From: Lachnospiraceae bacterium UBA1759
GTDB lineage: Bacteria > Bacillota > Clostridia > Lachnospirales > Lachnospiraceae
Length of the DNA: 55,484 nt
Reading direction: 5' to 3'
NCBI GenBank assembly: GCA_002315555.1
Contig: DCHF01000051.1
Span: 90,480-145,963, forward strand
The position numbers were made by a program, and so were the translations under genes. The stretch's first letter is position 1. Every line of letters starts with the position of its first letter. The notes beneath the pieces were generated by a model, which worked only from the letters and a program-made list of their open reading frames with translations, did no database searches and was not told the DNA's origin. This document shows positions 33,201-41,093 of the stretch, piece after piece.

Positions 33201-35785
33201 ACTTTATTGATTCAAGTTATGTATGGCTATTTGATAATGATAATAAATTAAAGAATATTGCGACTTCAAAGTATTTGAGTTTTGCATATTATGGGAATAT
33301 GGAATCTGCGACATTGTCGGGTAATGGCACAGCTTTTACTGCGCAGTATAGTAATAACGCTTGGCTGTTTTGGAAATCATCACCGAATCACAGATGGTTT
33401 ATGTACTGTTGCAATGCATCAAATGAAGTTCAGAACAGATACGAATCAAATTACTGGATTGGTGCATATTGGGATGTTTACGATGTTACCTATGTTTCAG
33501 GAAATCCGGAAACTGTTCGTACCTACACCAAGACCACCGGCGGCACGGAAGCGCTTAACAACGCGATGACTACCAATGGCACTGCTACGATCAACAAGCT
33601 GGTGAAGTACATCAACATGCCGAGAGTAAACCTCGTCATGACCGCAGTTCCGACAAAGTATGAATCCACTACCAGCAATGGTGTGCTTTCCAATATCAGC
33701 TGGCTGGATGTTTCTCAGGGACGTTATCTGAGATATGAATTTGAATTCTCAAATACTTCTGAGACCACTGGCGGTACCAGTGAGTATACGGTCAATCTGT
33801 ACATTGATATTAATGCGGACGGTCAGTATTTAGATACCGAACTGTTGGATAGTCTTGACATTACAGAAACCAATACCGGTAAAACGGTTGCAGCAAACAA
33901 ACTGAAATCCGGTGTCCGTTATTCTGTATCCCGTGAGCTTCCGGCAACGTACATTGGCCTGCTTCCCTGGAAGCTGAGTGTTTCATTGAATGAGGCGAGT
34001 GGTGCTTCTGCAAAGGTCCATGCTTCAGCGGTCGGATACACGGCAATCAAGCCGGATAGCGCTACAAAGGTCAAGGTTCTTCAGGTAATGAAGAGCAAGG
34101 ATGATAGCGATAACGTAAATCTTACGACGAATGCTACATTCAAAAGGCTGATCAGCAACCTGAAAGCGCAGGGGTTATACGACCTCGATATTACCGCGAT
34201 TTCTGCAGATGATCTGGATAATATGGCAGCTACTTATGCGTCTGCTCAGGAGTTCTATGGTTATCTGAAGCAGTACAATATGCTGATCTTCGGTTTCAGT
34301 GATATGTATGATGATATTTCCAATGATAAAGCATTGAATGCCATCTTATTATTCATTGATGCCGGCAAGTCCGTTATGTTTGCTCACGATACGACGTCGT
34401 TCAGTAATGGTTATGGTTCAACTGCCGAGAAGAATTGGAGTAATAAGATCAACCTTCTGGTACGTGATGAACTTGGTATGGACCGTTATGGTGTTACCGA
34501 GATCAGTGCGTTAAAGAGTAAGAGCTCCAATTATACAATGGATTCCACGTTGGCATCTGCTATTGTTACAAAGAACAAGGACGCTGCATCAAAACCGTCA
34601 ACGATCGGCACCGGCGATACCTATTATGAGGTACAGGGCTTTACCAATTCGTTTATTGCACGTTATCTTGGTTATGGCGACGGTGTGGAAGGAAAGAGTA
34701 AATACTTTGTAAAGCTCACAGACACCACGAATGAAGTAACAACGGTATCCCAGGTCAACCAGGGACAGATCACGTGTTATCCGTACAATGTAAATATTGA
34801 CGAAGGAACGACAACGAGAGATAGATACAGTACGTCCGGTACTTCAACGTACTATTCAGAAAACCTGAATACCTTAACTGTAGCTCGAACACACTGTCAG
34901 TATTATCAGTTGGATTACAACTATGATACCAACAATGACGGTACGAATGACCTTGTTGTTTGGTATGCACTTGCGGGAGGCGTTTATGACGGTATGCCGA
35001 ACGATGTACGTAATAACTATTATCTGTATTCTGTAGGCAACGTTATGTACACCGGCATGGGTCATTCGGCACCTAGTGTCAGTGATTCGGAAGCACAGCT
35101 TTTCATCAACGCTATTATCGCATCGTACAATGCCGGTACTCAGGCACCGAGTGTTACGATCGTAAAGGATAAGGACAGCAAGAACTCTGCACTTGAAGTT
35201 ATCTATCGTACCTTTGATGATGCTGCATCTACAGGGGATTCACTTACGGATGATCCGGATGCTGCGGAAGAGTATGAGAAGTTTGCATTCTATGTAAACG
35301 ATGTAAACGTTATTCAGGGTACCAAGGTGATCGATGTCTGGTACTGCTACGAGATCTCTCAGGCCACCTACAACGCGGCAGTGAATACTGCGGGAAGCGT
35401 GAAGGCGGCAGAAAATGCCGGCTACTTTACAGCTGTTGAAAATGGTGTAACGTATTATCTGAAGGCCTTTGGTCAGAATGCTTCAGACAGTGATTACATC
35501 GGCAATGCGCTGGATTCATATCAGAGCAGAGTCGGTAATAATGTACTGGTTGAGACCAAGGTCAAGGCATCCTGGGTAGACAGTGCACTTGCAAGATACG
35601 GTGAAACGGAAGAAAATGTTTCTTACGTTTCAAATGACAAGACGTATTACATCAATCCGGCACGCATCTGGATCGCAGCAAGAACAACGCTTGATTACTC
35701 AAGCACCAACAAGACAGATGAAGTTACATCTGTAGTATTTGACAACATTACGTTTAAGAAGCGTACGTTGACAAATCTGGACTAA
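30281..35785 (+). CDS. Giant secreted protein of the pilus operon (DUF5057-like)
   Basis: 1,834 residues from GTG 30281, which has GAGGAGG eight bases upstream; the frame is open to 30185 inside the previous gene, but that part has no ribosome-binding site. A signal peptide (KKRIIAGTSVLLSAGLVVGALYG) is seen; no LPxTG or C-terminal anchor. Three related alpha/beta units can be traced: each ends a helix with a SEL/SEF/DDL element and then has a strand such as DLLYISN (near 31770), DMIYIGG (near 32530) or NMLIFGF (near 34280). RVLDLEPT and VKVLQVM open the second and third. Between the second and third lies an AT-rich, Tyr/Trp-rich insert (~33020-33510). It resembles, from memory, the DUF5057 proteins of Clostridia. 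Function unknown; its place suggests a pilus-associated, PilY1-like surface role. Confidence 0.7.
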   Translation: MKKRIIAGTSVLLSAGLVVGALYGTGNFTTRADSSRLYGVQQIVNDLDTDDFRILEVVPDEAYASMGYYISNSEPEIAESLLRSSSSESERSTLVNTLYSGLVTNGILSQSTAIQYEEQLYTPADIDNWAVIDYYTNNSGHAEERKGSYVLASSKGLTVGDYFYSPSLSVDVDVEKVTKADTTEVTGDALNSYSLTTGDTIRVAITVTNRRSDELQNVPVSLTGSRTENFTITTLGDTASSSVYVDYLVQASDSTLTFSATAKTASSETNVYTSNTLKIGSSSETDVTGITITPTVTKVVQGDGTEVTGTNLETYVLQNGDIVTSSVVLVSDTQVSDISVYSEKADTSLIADHSWLTWNQDAADQKWYASIPTYSYTYTGAADVLTAKQYTAGGITREEATATAYVDDFVLHPGDDSSAYIWVDDANGTTANVALNKLYYRTTVQSTDLFAQDIFGLNPALEDQAALIEHISVQTMTISELEEALNNNQLSLDSIDLLYISNSSVFGDMTAYTEVNGYSTSNDIHTETNTLLYEYAINAGLPTIVDATLLTSTAPQMKDLAQDLLNASALIADSSYTSLAANYSLPSGTNGLAAKNVFITTGGTMVTNTLKDQIFEYKSNSTANGENILKGMSSIVEEIQTDNFYNAANGESYTEEYSVNSAGVETVKVSKATIVKYILNFADRRVLLYKDSIRVLDLEPTKYSTLTEEKIRQWLGINGDPSAKLQNIEIVQMSTSEFIGKLEDLIENYDMIYIGGCIGPANANGSMNQSGGYTSYNDTTMNKLIYTHVGDLVQMDSTKAPGFKGILDKFNPGTLNYVQTRYSGNDITEDKYNELINYTNAGYPVVFDQTFFNGTSINKTYVDDSSYIYKFMSYCMGESGNTETLSEAQAVQRFGSTDACVAAGYTENVVTETTVGGYKIGNKATGVYNNAYLTKNKYYCLVGSDSSTTKNMLVYVDDADAIKTDNSLSITSGNFIDSSYVWLFDNDNKLKNIATSKYLSFAYYGNMESATLSGNGTAFTAQYSNNAWLFWKSSPNHRWFMYCCNASNEVQNRYESNYWIGAYWDVYDVTYVSGNPETVRTYTKTTGGTEALNNAMTTNGTATINKLVKYINMPRVNLVMTAVPTKYESTTSNGVLSNISWLDVSQGRYLRYEFEFSNTSETTGGTSEYTVNLYIDINADGQYLDTELLDSLDITETNTGKTVAANKLKSGVRYSVSRELPATYIGLLPWKLSVSLNEASGASAKVHASAVGYTAIKPDSATKVKVLQVMKSKDDSDNVNLTTNATFKRLISNLKAQGLYDLDITAISADDLDNMAATYASAQEFYGYLKQYNMLIFGFSDMYDDISNDKALNAILLFIDAGKSVMFAHDTTSFSNGYGSTAEKNWSNKINLLVRDELGMDRYGVTEISALKSKSSNYTMDSTLASAIVTKNKDAASKPSTIGTGDTYYEVQGFTNSFIARYLGYGDGVEGKSKYFVKLTDTTNEVTTVSQVNQGQITCYPYNVNIDEGTTTRDRYSTSGTSTYYSENLNTLTVARTHCQYYQLDYNYDTNNDGTNDLVVWYALAGGVYDGMPNDVRNNYYLYSVGNVMYTGMGHSAPSVSDSEAQLFINAIIASYNAGTQAPSVTIVKDKDSKNSALEVIYRTFDDAASTGDSLTDDPDAAEEYEKFAFYVNDVNVIQGTKVIDVWYCYEISQATYNAAVNTAGSVKAAENAGYFTAVENGVTYYLKAFGQNASDSDYIGNALDSYQSRVGNNVLVETKVKASWVDSALARYGETEENVSYVSNDKTYYINPARIWIAARTTLDYSSTNKTDEVTSVVFDNITFKKRTLTNLD

Positions 35786-35829
35786 TTCATAATTTGACCG
35801 GCGATGCCGGTTGAATAGAACCAGCCATT

Positions 35830-35860
35830 GGGGCAGTTCGTGAGAACTGCCCCTGTTTTG
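35830..35860 (+). terminator. Terminator of the pilus operon
   Basis: Perfect stem GGGGCAGTTC-GTGA-GAACTGCCCC followed by TGTTTTGTGTTTT. Confidence 0.9.
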
Positions 35861-35875
35861 TGTTTTGAAAGCAAT

Positions 35876-35912
35876 TAAAAAGCCCGGCATGTGGGATGCC
35901 GGACTTTTTATT
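35876..35912. terminator. Second, bidirectional terminator after the pilus operon
   Basis: Stem AAAAAG-CCCGGCAT / ATGCCGG-CTTTTT with a GTGGG loop and T-rich tail; one unpaired base. Together with the hairpin 20 bases upstream it forms a tandem stop. Confidence 0.85.
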
Positions 35913-36178
35913 TTATACAGTCCCTTTTTATTTGAGAGACAGGCGGTGAATATTCCGGGCATCGGACGGTAGGCGCGTCGGAGATCTTATCGGAGGCGGC
36001 GCTTGATGTGAGCGTGCCCTCCTATACCACGGTGGTATCGGGAGAACCGGCGCAAGACAACTGATACGCTTTCGGGATAAGGTTGAAAACCGGGAGCATG
36101 TAATGGTATAATCAAAGCAGGAAAACGAAGCTTTGTCCGCCGCAAACGCCGGACCGACATATACAGCAAAGGAAACAG
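35913..36178 (+). other. Intergenic region before ligA, with a possible coding remnant
   Basis: Between ~35937 and 36062 one plus-strand frame stays open for about 42 codons, with the GC-rich third positions of the local genes, ending in VPSYTTVVSGEPAQDN and a TGA. It has no start codon with a ribosome-binding site and lies directly after a terminator, so it may be the 3' end of a lost gene. The rest holds the ligA promoter. Confidence 0.35.
36083..36112 (+). promoter_or_regulatory. Promoter of ligA
   Basis: -35 TTGAAA (36083-36088), 18-base spacer, -10 TATAAT (36107-36112), 67 bases before the ATG; AAAGGA serves as ribosome-binding site. Confidence 0.7.
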
Positions 36179-38386
36179 ATGAATATGACGGAAAAAGAAA
36201 GAATGCTCGACCTGATCACCCGATTGAATGCCGCCTCTGCCGCGTATTATAACGGCGAGGAGATCATGAGCAATTTTGAATATGATAAATTGTATGACGA
36301 ACTGGTTGCATTGGAGGGCGTGACCGGAGAGAGCCTGCCGGATAGCCCCACGCAGCGCGCCGGCGCGGAAGCGGTCGATGAGCTTCCCAAGTTCCGACAT
36401 GAGTATGTGGCGCTTTCGCTGGCCAAGACGAAGGACGTGGACGAGTACATCGGCCGGTTCCGGGAGCATGTGTACAGCGCCCGCCACGAGGAGATCCACA
36501 ACCGGAAGCATAATAATAAGGTCGCGGTCATGTGGAAGTGCGATGGCAGCACCGTGCAGCTGTATTATAACGGTGGCCGGTTGGAACATGCGGTCACGCG
36601 CGGAAACGGTGAGGTGGGGTCAGTCATCGACCACAATGCGCCGTACATCAAGGGCATTCCGATGACGATCGATTTCCGCGGCAAACTGGTGGTTCGCGGA
36701 GAGGCCCTGATGACCTACACCGAGTTTGAGCGTATCAATTCCGAGCTTTTGCCGGAAGAGCAGTACAAGAACCCGCGCAATCTGGCAAACGCGACCATTT
36801 CGCTCCTGGATTCCCGCGAGATGCGTCAGCGCGAGATCTGTTTCTACGCGTTTGACCTTGTAGCGAAGGAGGACAGTGCGGAGGACCGGGAGCCGTTCAC
36901 CGACCTCGGCGATGACTTCATGGAACGCCTGAACTGGCTTGCGGCGCAGGGCTTCAATGTGGTAGAACGCACGGAAGTCTCCGTGGAAGAGTTAAAGGAA
37001 ACGCTGGACGCATGGGGGAAGCGCGTGCCGGAGATCGACTTTCCGGTTGATGGCCTTGTCTGCACAATGTGTGACTGCGCATACTCGCGCGACCTTCCCG
37101 GCACCGGCCACAACCCGCACATCATGAAGGGCATGGCCCTGAAATGGCAGGATGAGACCGCGGAGACCAGGCTTCGCGACATCAAGTGGCAGGCGACCCG
37201 AACGGGCCTTCTGGCGCCGGTCGCGGAATTCGATTCCGTCGAGCTCGAGGGCACGACCGTCAATCGCGCGACCCTTCACAACCTTTCCTACATTCTGTCG
37301 ATGGATCTGAAGCTCGGCGATACTGTGCAGATCGCGAAGATGAACAAGATCATTCCGGCCGTTGTCCAGAATGATTCCAAGGAGCGCGAATGGGACGGCG
37401 CCGAACTTCCGGAGGACCTTCGCGCGCGCTATGCCGTTCCGGACATTTGCCCGGTCTGCGGCAGCAAAACGGAGCTTGAATTCACCGGTGGCAACACCCG
37501 CAGTTTTGTGGTGAAATGCCCGAACCCGGAATGTGCGGCCAAGCGCATCCGTTCGCTGGTCCACTTCTGCGAGCGCGACTGTATGAACATCATAGGCATG
37601 TCGGAGGCGACTATCGAGAAGTTCGTGGATGAGGGCATTATCCACGATTATACGGACTTTTTTAAGTTGGACACACACCCGGAGATCGCGGAAATGGACG
37701 GCTTTGGCGAGAAAAGCTGGCAGAAGTTCGTAAACGCGGCCGAGAATGCAAAAAAATGCACTTTTTCGGGACTTTTCAATGCCCTTGGTATTGCAAACCT
37801 CGGAAAGGGCCAGGCCAGGTTATTGTACAATTATTACGCACAGAGCGGGGCTCCCGGCGAGTGCGTCTCCCGGCTTTTCCTGGCCGATGTGACCGCCGGC
37901 CGCGATCTGTCGGAGATCGAGGGCATCGGTCCGGTCATGGATCAGGCAATTCGTGAATGGGCTGCGGAGAATCTGAGCGGTGTGATCACCGGGCAGAGTG
38001 AAACCACGCAGCGAGAGGATTCCGGTACGGCAGCCGGACCGGATACTGCTGAAGGCGACCGCAGGACTGAATTTGAAAAGCTTTACGAAATGGTGGAGAT
38101 CACCGACGATGTGATTCCGGAGCGCGCGGCAGAGAGCGCTGCATCCGCGATCGCAGGCAAGACCTTCGTTATCACCGGCGCGGTCGCTCACTTCAAAAAC
38201 CGTGACGAGCTGAAGGAGAAGATCGAGGCCCTGGGCGGTAAGGCCGCCGGCTCGGTATCCTCAAAGACGGATTACCTGATCAATAACGATGTGACATCGA
38301 CCTCGGGAAAAAACAAAAAGGCCAAGGAGCTGAATGTGCCGATCATTTCCGAAGAGGATTTCCTGAGACTCATCGGAGAAATGTAA
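36179..38386 (+). CDS. ligA: NAD-dependent DNA ligase, divergent form
   Basis: 735 residues (usual length about 670). All LigA modules are present: domain Ia (YYNGEEIMSNFEYDKLYDEL, then PDSPTQRAG), the nucleotidyltransferase with active-site K120 in KCDGST (canonical KIDGLA), TRGNGEVG, RGEALMTYTEF and NPRNLANATI, the OB fold, a four-Cys zinc finger (CPVCG ... CPNPEC), the helix-hairpin-helix region (SGLFNALGIANLGKGQARLL) and a C-terminal BRCT domain (KTFVITGAVAHFKNRDELK). A Thr/Glu/Asp-rich insert of ~50 residues lies between HhH and BRCT. It seals nicks in replication and repair. The altered KxDG context and altered TRGDG suggest a distinct LigA branch; it could be the only ligase or a second copy. 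Confidence 0.92.
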   Translation: MNMTEKERMLDLITRLNAASAAYYNGEEIMSNFEYDKLYDELVALEGVTGESLPDSPTQRAGAEAVDELPKFRHEYVALSLAKTKDVDEYIGRFREHVYSARHEEIHNRKHNNKVAVMWKCDGSTVQLYYNGGRLEHAVTRGNGEVGSVIDHNAPYIKGIPMTIDFRGKLVVRGEALMTYTEFERINSELLPEEQYKNPRNLANATISLLDSREMRQREICFYAFDLVAKEDSAEDREPFTDLGDDFMERLNWLAAQGFNVVERTEVSVEELKETLDAWGKRVPEIDFPVDGLVCTMCDCAYSRDLPGTGHNPHIMKGMALKWQDETAETRLRDIKWQATRTGLLAPVAEFDSVELEGTTVNRATLHNLSYILSMDLKLGDTVQIAKMNKIIPAVVQNDSKEREWDGAELPEDLRARYAVPDICPVCGSKTELEFTGGNTRSFVVKCPNPECAAKRIRSLVHFCERDCMNIIGMSEATIEKFVDEGIIHDYTDFFKLDTHPEIAEMDGFGEKSWQKFVNAAENAKKCTFSGLFNALGIANLGKGQARLLYNYYAQSGAPGECVSRLFLADVTAGRDLSEIEGIGPVMDQAIREWAAENLSGVITGQSETTQREDSGTAAGPDTAEGDRRTEFEKLYEMVEITDDVIPERAAESAASAIAGKTFVITGAVAHFKNRDELKEKIEALGGKAAGSVSSKTDYLINNDVTSTSGKNKKAKELNVPIISEEDFLRLIGEM

Positions 38387-38430
38387 AAAAAACGCTGTGA
38401 AAACCATACCCGGTCTTCACAGCGTTTTTA
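38387..38430. terminator. Bidirectional terminator between ligA and the MFS gene
   Basis: AAAAACGCTGTGAA / TTCACAGCGTTTTT stem with a 12-14-base loop, A-run and T-run on either side; serves two convergent genes. Confidence 0.88.
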
Positions 38431-38442
38431 TGTGCTTCGCAC

Positions 38443-39678
38443 TCAGGAGCCGCACTTTTCTTTATATTTTGTCAGTTCCCGCGCAAACCACACATTGATT
38501 CCGAAAGCGGCTGCGGAGAAAACGGTCAGCAGCACGAGCGGCAGGCGATAGTCGCCGCTGGCCTGCTGGATGACACCGATCACCGTCGGGAAGAGTGAAT
38601 TGATGACGCTGTCCAGACTGAGCATCGCGTAGTTGGAAGAGAAGTTTTTATTGCCGAACATGTAGCGGATGCAGGACGGAAGCATCGTCGCGCTGCAGCC
38701 GTAATTCAGCAGCATCAGGCAGGCACCGGGCACATAAAGAAGCAGCGATCCGGTCAGACTGCCGAGCATGATCAGGACGATGGCCGTGCACTGCAGCACG
38801 GAGATCACATAGATGGCACGCTTCAGGCCGAGCTTGTCAAAAAGAATGCCGAAGCCGAGGCGCGCAAAACCGTTGAACAGCGCCGCGCCGCTGACGATGG
38901 TCGCCGCCACCGCGGAGGTGACCAGCATTTCTTCCTGCATGATCGGCGCGTTGTGATTGATGATCGCAAGTCCGAGTCCCTGACTGCAGACCGCGGATAC
39001 GAAGGCAAGTCCGAAGAGACGCATTTTCAGCATTGCTCCGGTCTCCACATCGGGGAAAGTGGTACGGTTCGCAGCCGAAGCTTTTGATACACCCGCAGCT
39101 TTTTCCTCATCATCCTCAAGCTCCCCTTCCTTTGGCTCGCGCGCAAAGAATGAGAGGAGAAGAAGCATCGCCCCGCAGACGATTCCGATGAACCGGAAGG
39201 CCAGAAATACACTGTACCGCGTGGTGATGGCATTCACGATCGGCGAAAACAGGGTGGTGGAGAAGGCATAGCCCATGAGCAGAAGACCCGTTGCAGTGGC
39301 CGGCCGCGACGGCATCCATTTCGGGAAGGTGGAGATGGCCGCGTTGTAGCCCATACCGATGCCGATGCCCGCCACGACACCGTACAGCACGAACACCTGC
39401 CAGAGCGCGTTCGCGCAGCTGAGCAGGCCGAAGCTGATGAAGAAGATCACCGCAACGATGCGGATCAGGTTCGCGGGAGAGATCCTGCGGATCAGCCTTC
39501 CGGCAATGATCGTGCCCACGGGAAAGAGCAGAACATTTACGGTGAAGCAAAGCGAGGTCTGGGAGCGGGTCGCGTTCAGCGCTTCTTCAAGCGGAACGAC
39601 GAAGATCGACCAGGCCAGCGTGATGCCGATGAAAAGAAAGATCAGTAAGCCCGTAAAAAGGTGTAATGTACGTTTCAT
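38443..39678 (-). CDS. MFS transporter, oxalate/formate antiporter (OFA)-like
   Basis: 411 residues with twelve predicted membrane helices and a central charged loop (EPKEGELEDDEEKAAG). Early elements are ITLAWSIFVVPLEEAL, GRLIRRISPANLIR after helix 2 (the MFS loop-2/3 motif) and GVVAGIGIGMGYNAAISTFPKWMPSRPATATG, which matches OFA-family carriers strongly. Substrate is not determined; OFA members move oxalate, formate or other monocarboxylates, and the motif residues for oxalate are not clearly present. It is a single gene, divergent from the GH43 gene. Confidence 0.85.
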   Translation of the reverse strand: MKRTLHLFTGLLIFLFIGITLAWSIFVVPLEEALNATRSQTSLCFTVNVLLFPVGTIIAGRLIRRISPANLIRIVAVIFFISFGLLSCANALWQVFVLYGVVAGIGIGMGYNAAISTFPKWMPSRPATATGLLLMGYAFSTTLFSPIVNAITTRYSVFLAFRFIGIVCGAMLLLLSFFAREPKEGELEDDEEKAAGVSKASAANRTTFPDVETGAMLKMRLFGLAFVSAVCSQGLGLAIINHNAPIMQEEMLVTSAVAATIVSGAALFNGFARLGFGILFDKLGLKRAIYVISVLQCTAIVLIMLGSLTGSLLLYVPGACLMLLNYGCSATMLPSCIRYMFGNKNFSSNYAMLSLDSVINSLFPTVIGVIQQASGDYRLPLVLLTVFSAAAFGINVWFARELTKYKEKCGS

Positions 39679-39836
39679 TGAAGGGTCCTCTGAAGGTAAA
39701 GTCGTGCGGGGGCCCGGCGAAAGCCGCGGGGCATCGACCGCACCGTCTTTCAGTATAATCTCCTCCGTTCAAATTTCAAGAGGAACAGAAGCGCCGTTTC
39801 GAAAATCTTAGAACAGGATCCTCTTGGGAAGATTTC

Positions 39837-39867
39837 AAAAGAAAACGGAATCTTCCGTTTTCTTTTT
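39837..39867. terminator. Terminator-like hairpin within a divergent intergenic region
   Basis: AAAAGAAAACGGAA-TC-TTCCGTTTTCTTTT is a perfect 14-base stem with T-run. Its position between two divergently transcribed genes is odd: no gene ends here. A weak -10 (TATAGT, 39880-39885) for the GH43 gene follows directly. Confidence 0.5.
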
Positions 39868-39953
39868 TCGTGAACGTGCTATAGTGGACTCAGATGCGGA
39901 CGATTCCCGGAGGAACCGGTCCGGCATCGGAGCCTAAAAACAGGGAGGTCAAT

Positions 39954-40934
39954 ATGCTTCTTCAACCAAACGGAAAACTCTGGACCGATACGGACGGAAA
40001 GGATATGCAGGCACACGGCGGCCACATGCTTTTTGCGGACGGCATGTACTATCTTTACGGTGAAAACCGCCTCGACAATGCGTATGTTTCCTGTTACCGC
40101 TCCCGGGACCTTGTGAACTGGGAATTCCGCGGAAATGTTCTGACCGCGGACAGCAAAACGGAAGCCATCCGCACGAGGACGGAGCTTAGACTGAAAAGGG
40201 GTGACGGCGGCAAGGTGAACATCGAGCGCCCGAAGGTCCTGTACTGCGAAAAGACCGGAAAGTATATGATGTGGGCACATTACGAGAATGGTGTGAATTA
40301 CCGGGATGCGCGCATCTGCATCGCCTCCTGCGACACCCCGGACGGCGATTTTACCTACCACGGAAGCTTCAACCCCTACGGCAACATGTCCCGTGACTGC
40401 ACGCTGTTTAAGGACGATGACGGCGCGGTCTACTGGCTCTGCGCTTCCCGCGACAACGCGGATCTGCACATCTACCTTCTGTCCGATGACATGCTCAACG
40501 TCCGCAAGCACGTGAACACCCTGTTCCAGGGCGAGTTCCGGGAGGCCCCGGCGATGTTCAAAAAGGACGGGCGATATTACCTCCTTTCATCCTACTGCAC
40601 AGGTTGGGCGCCGAACCAGGGCAAGTGGGCCGTGGGCGATACGATCGACGGCCTGTTCAGCGAGCTCGAGGACTTTGGCGACGAAACCACCTTCGGCTCA
40701 CAGCCGACCTTTGTCTGGCCGGTCGATGTGCACGGCCGTACCGAATTCGTCTACGTCGGCGACCGCTGGAATTACCACTACTACGCGGACGGCGAGGAGC
40801 ATCTTTCACCGCCGGAACACATGAAGGCCTACTACTGCAAATCGTCCTTTGTGATCCTTCCCATTCGTTTTGACGGAGAACGACCGTACATCGAATACGC
40901 GGAAGCGTTTGATACCGATGCCTTTGACCGGTAA
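39954..40934 (+). CDS. GH43-family glycoside hydrolase
   Basis: 326 residues from ATG 39954 (AGGGAGGT five bases upstream; the frame is open to 39894 but without a site). Five-bladed beta-propeller pattern of GH43: AHGGHMLFADGMYYLYGENR in blade I, IERPKVLYCEKTGKYMMW in blade II, SRDCTLFKDDDGAVYW in blade III, REAPAMFKKDGRYYLL in blade IV, with the E of REAPA as the usual general acid and the D of SRDCT as the pKa-setting Asp. It is most like the exo-galactanase-type subfamilies. There is no signal peptide, so it acts on imported oligosaccharides. Substrate unproven. Confidence 0.85.
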   Translation: MLLQPNGKLWTDTDGKDMQAHGGHMLFADGMYYLYGENRLDNAYVSCYRSRDLVNWEFRGNVLTADSKTEAIRTRTELRLKRGDGGKVNIERPKVLYCEKTGKYMMWAHYENGVNYRDARICIASCDTPDGDFTYHGSFNPYGNMSRDCTLFKDDDGAVYWLCASRDNADLHIYLLSDDMLNVRKHVNTLFQGEFREAPAMFKKDGRYYLLSSYCTGWAPNQGKWAVGDTIDGLFSELEDFGDETTFGSQPTFVWPVDVHGRTEFVYVGDRWNYHYYADGEEHLSPPEHMKAYYCKSSFVILPIRFDGERPYIEYAEAFDTDAFDR

Positions 40935-40966
40935 GGGCTGAGGCTCGGAGAAGCTTCTCACGGTCA

Positions 40967-40995
40967 TTGATTATTTCCGCGAAAGAGGCTATACT
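40967..40995 (+). promoter_or_regulatory. Promoter of the aldo/keto reductase gene
   Basis: -35 TTGATT (40967-40972), 17-base spacer, -10 TATACT (40990-40995). A small GC-rich hairpin (CCCC-TGTCC-GGGG) lies in the leader; GGGAGGT precedes the ATG. Confidence 0.6.
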
Positions 40996-41093
40996 GACAC
41001 CTATACACAGCCCCTGTCCGGGGCATCCATGACACGGTAAGTAATACAACAAGAATAAACCGAAGAATTTCGGCAAAACCGGGAGGTACAACT

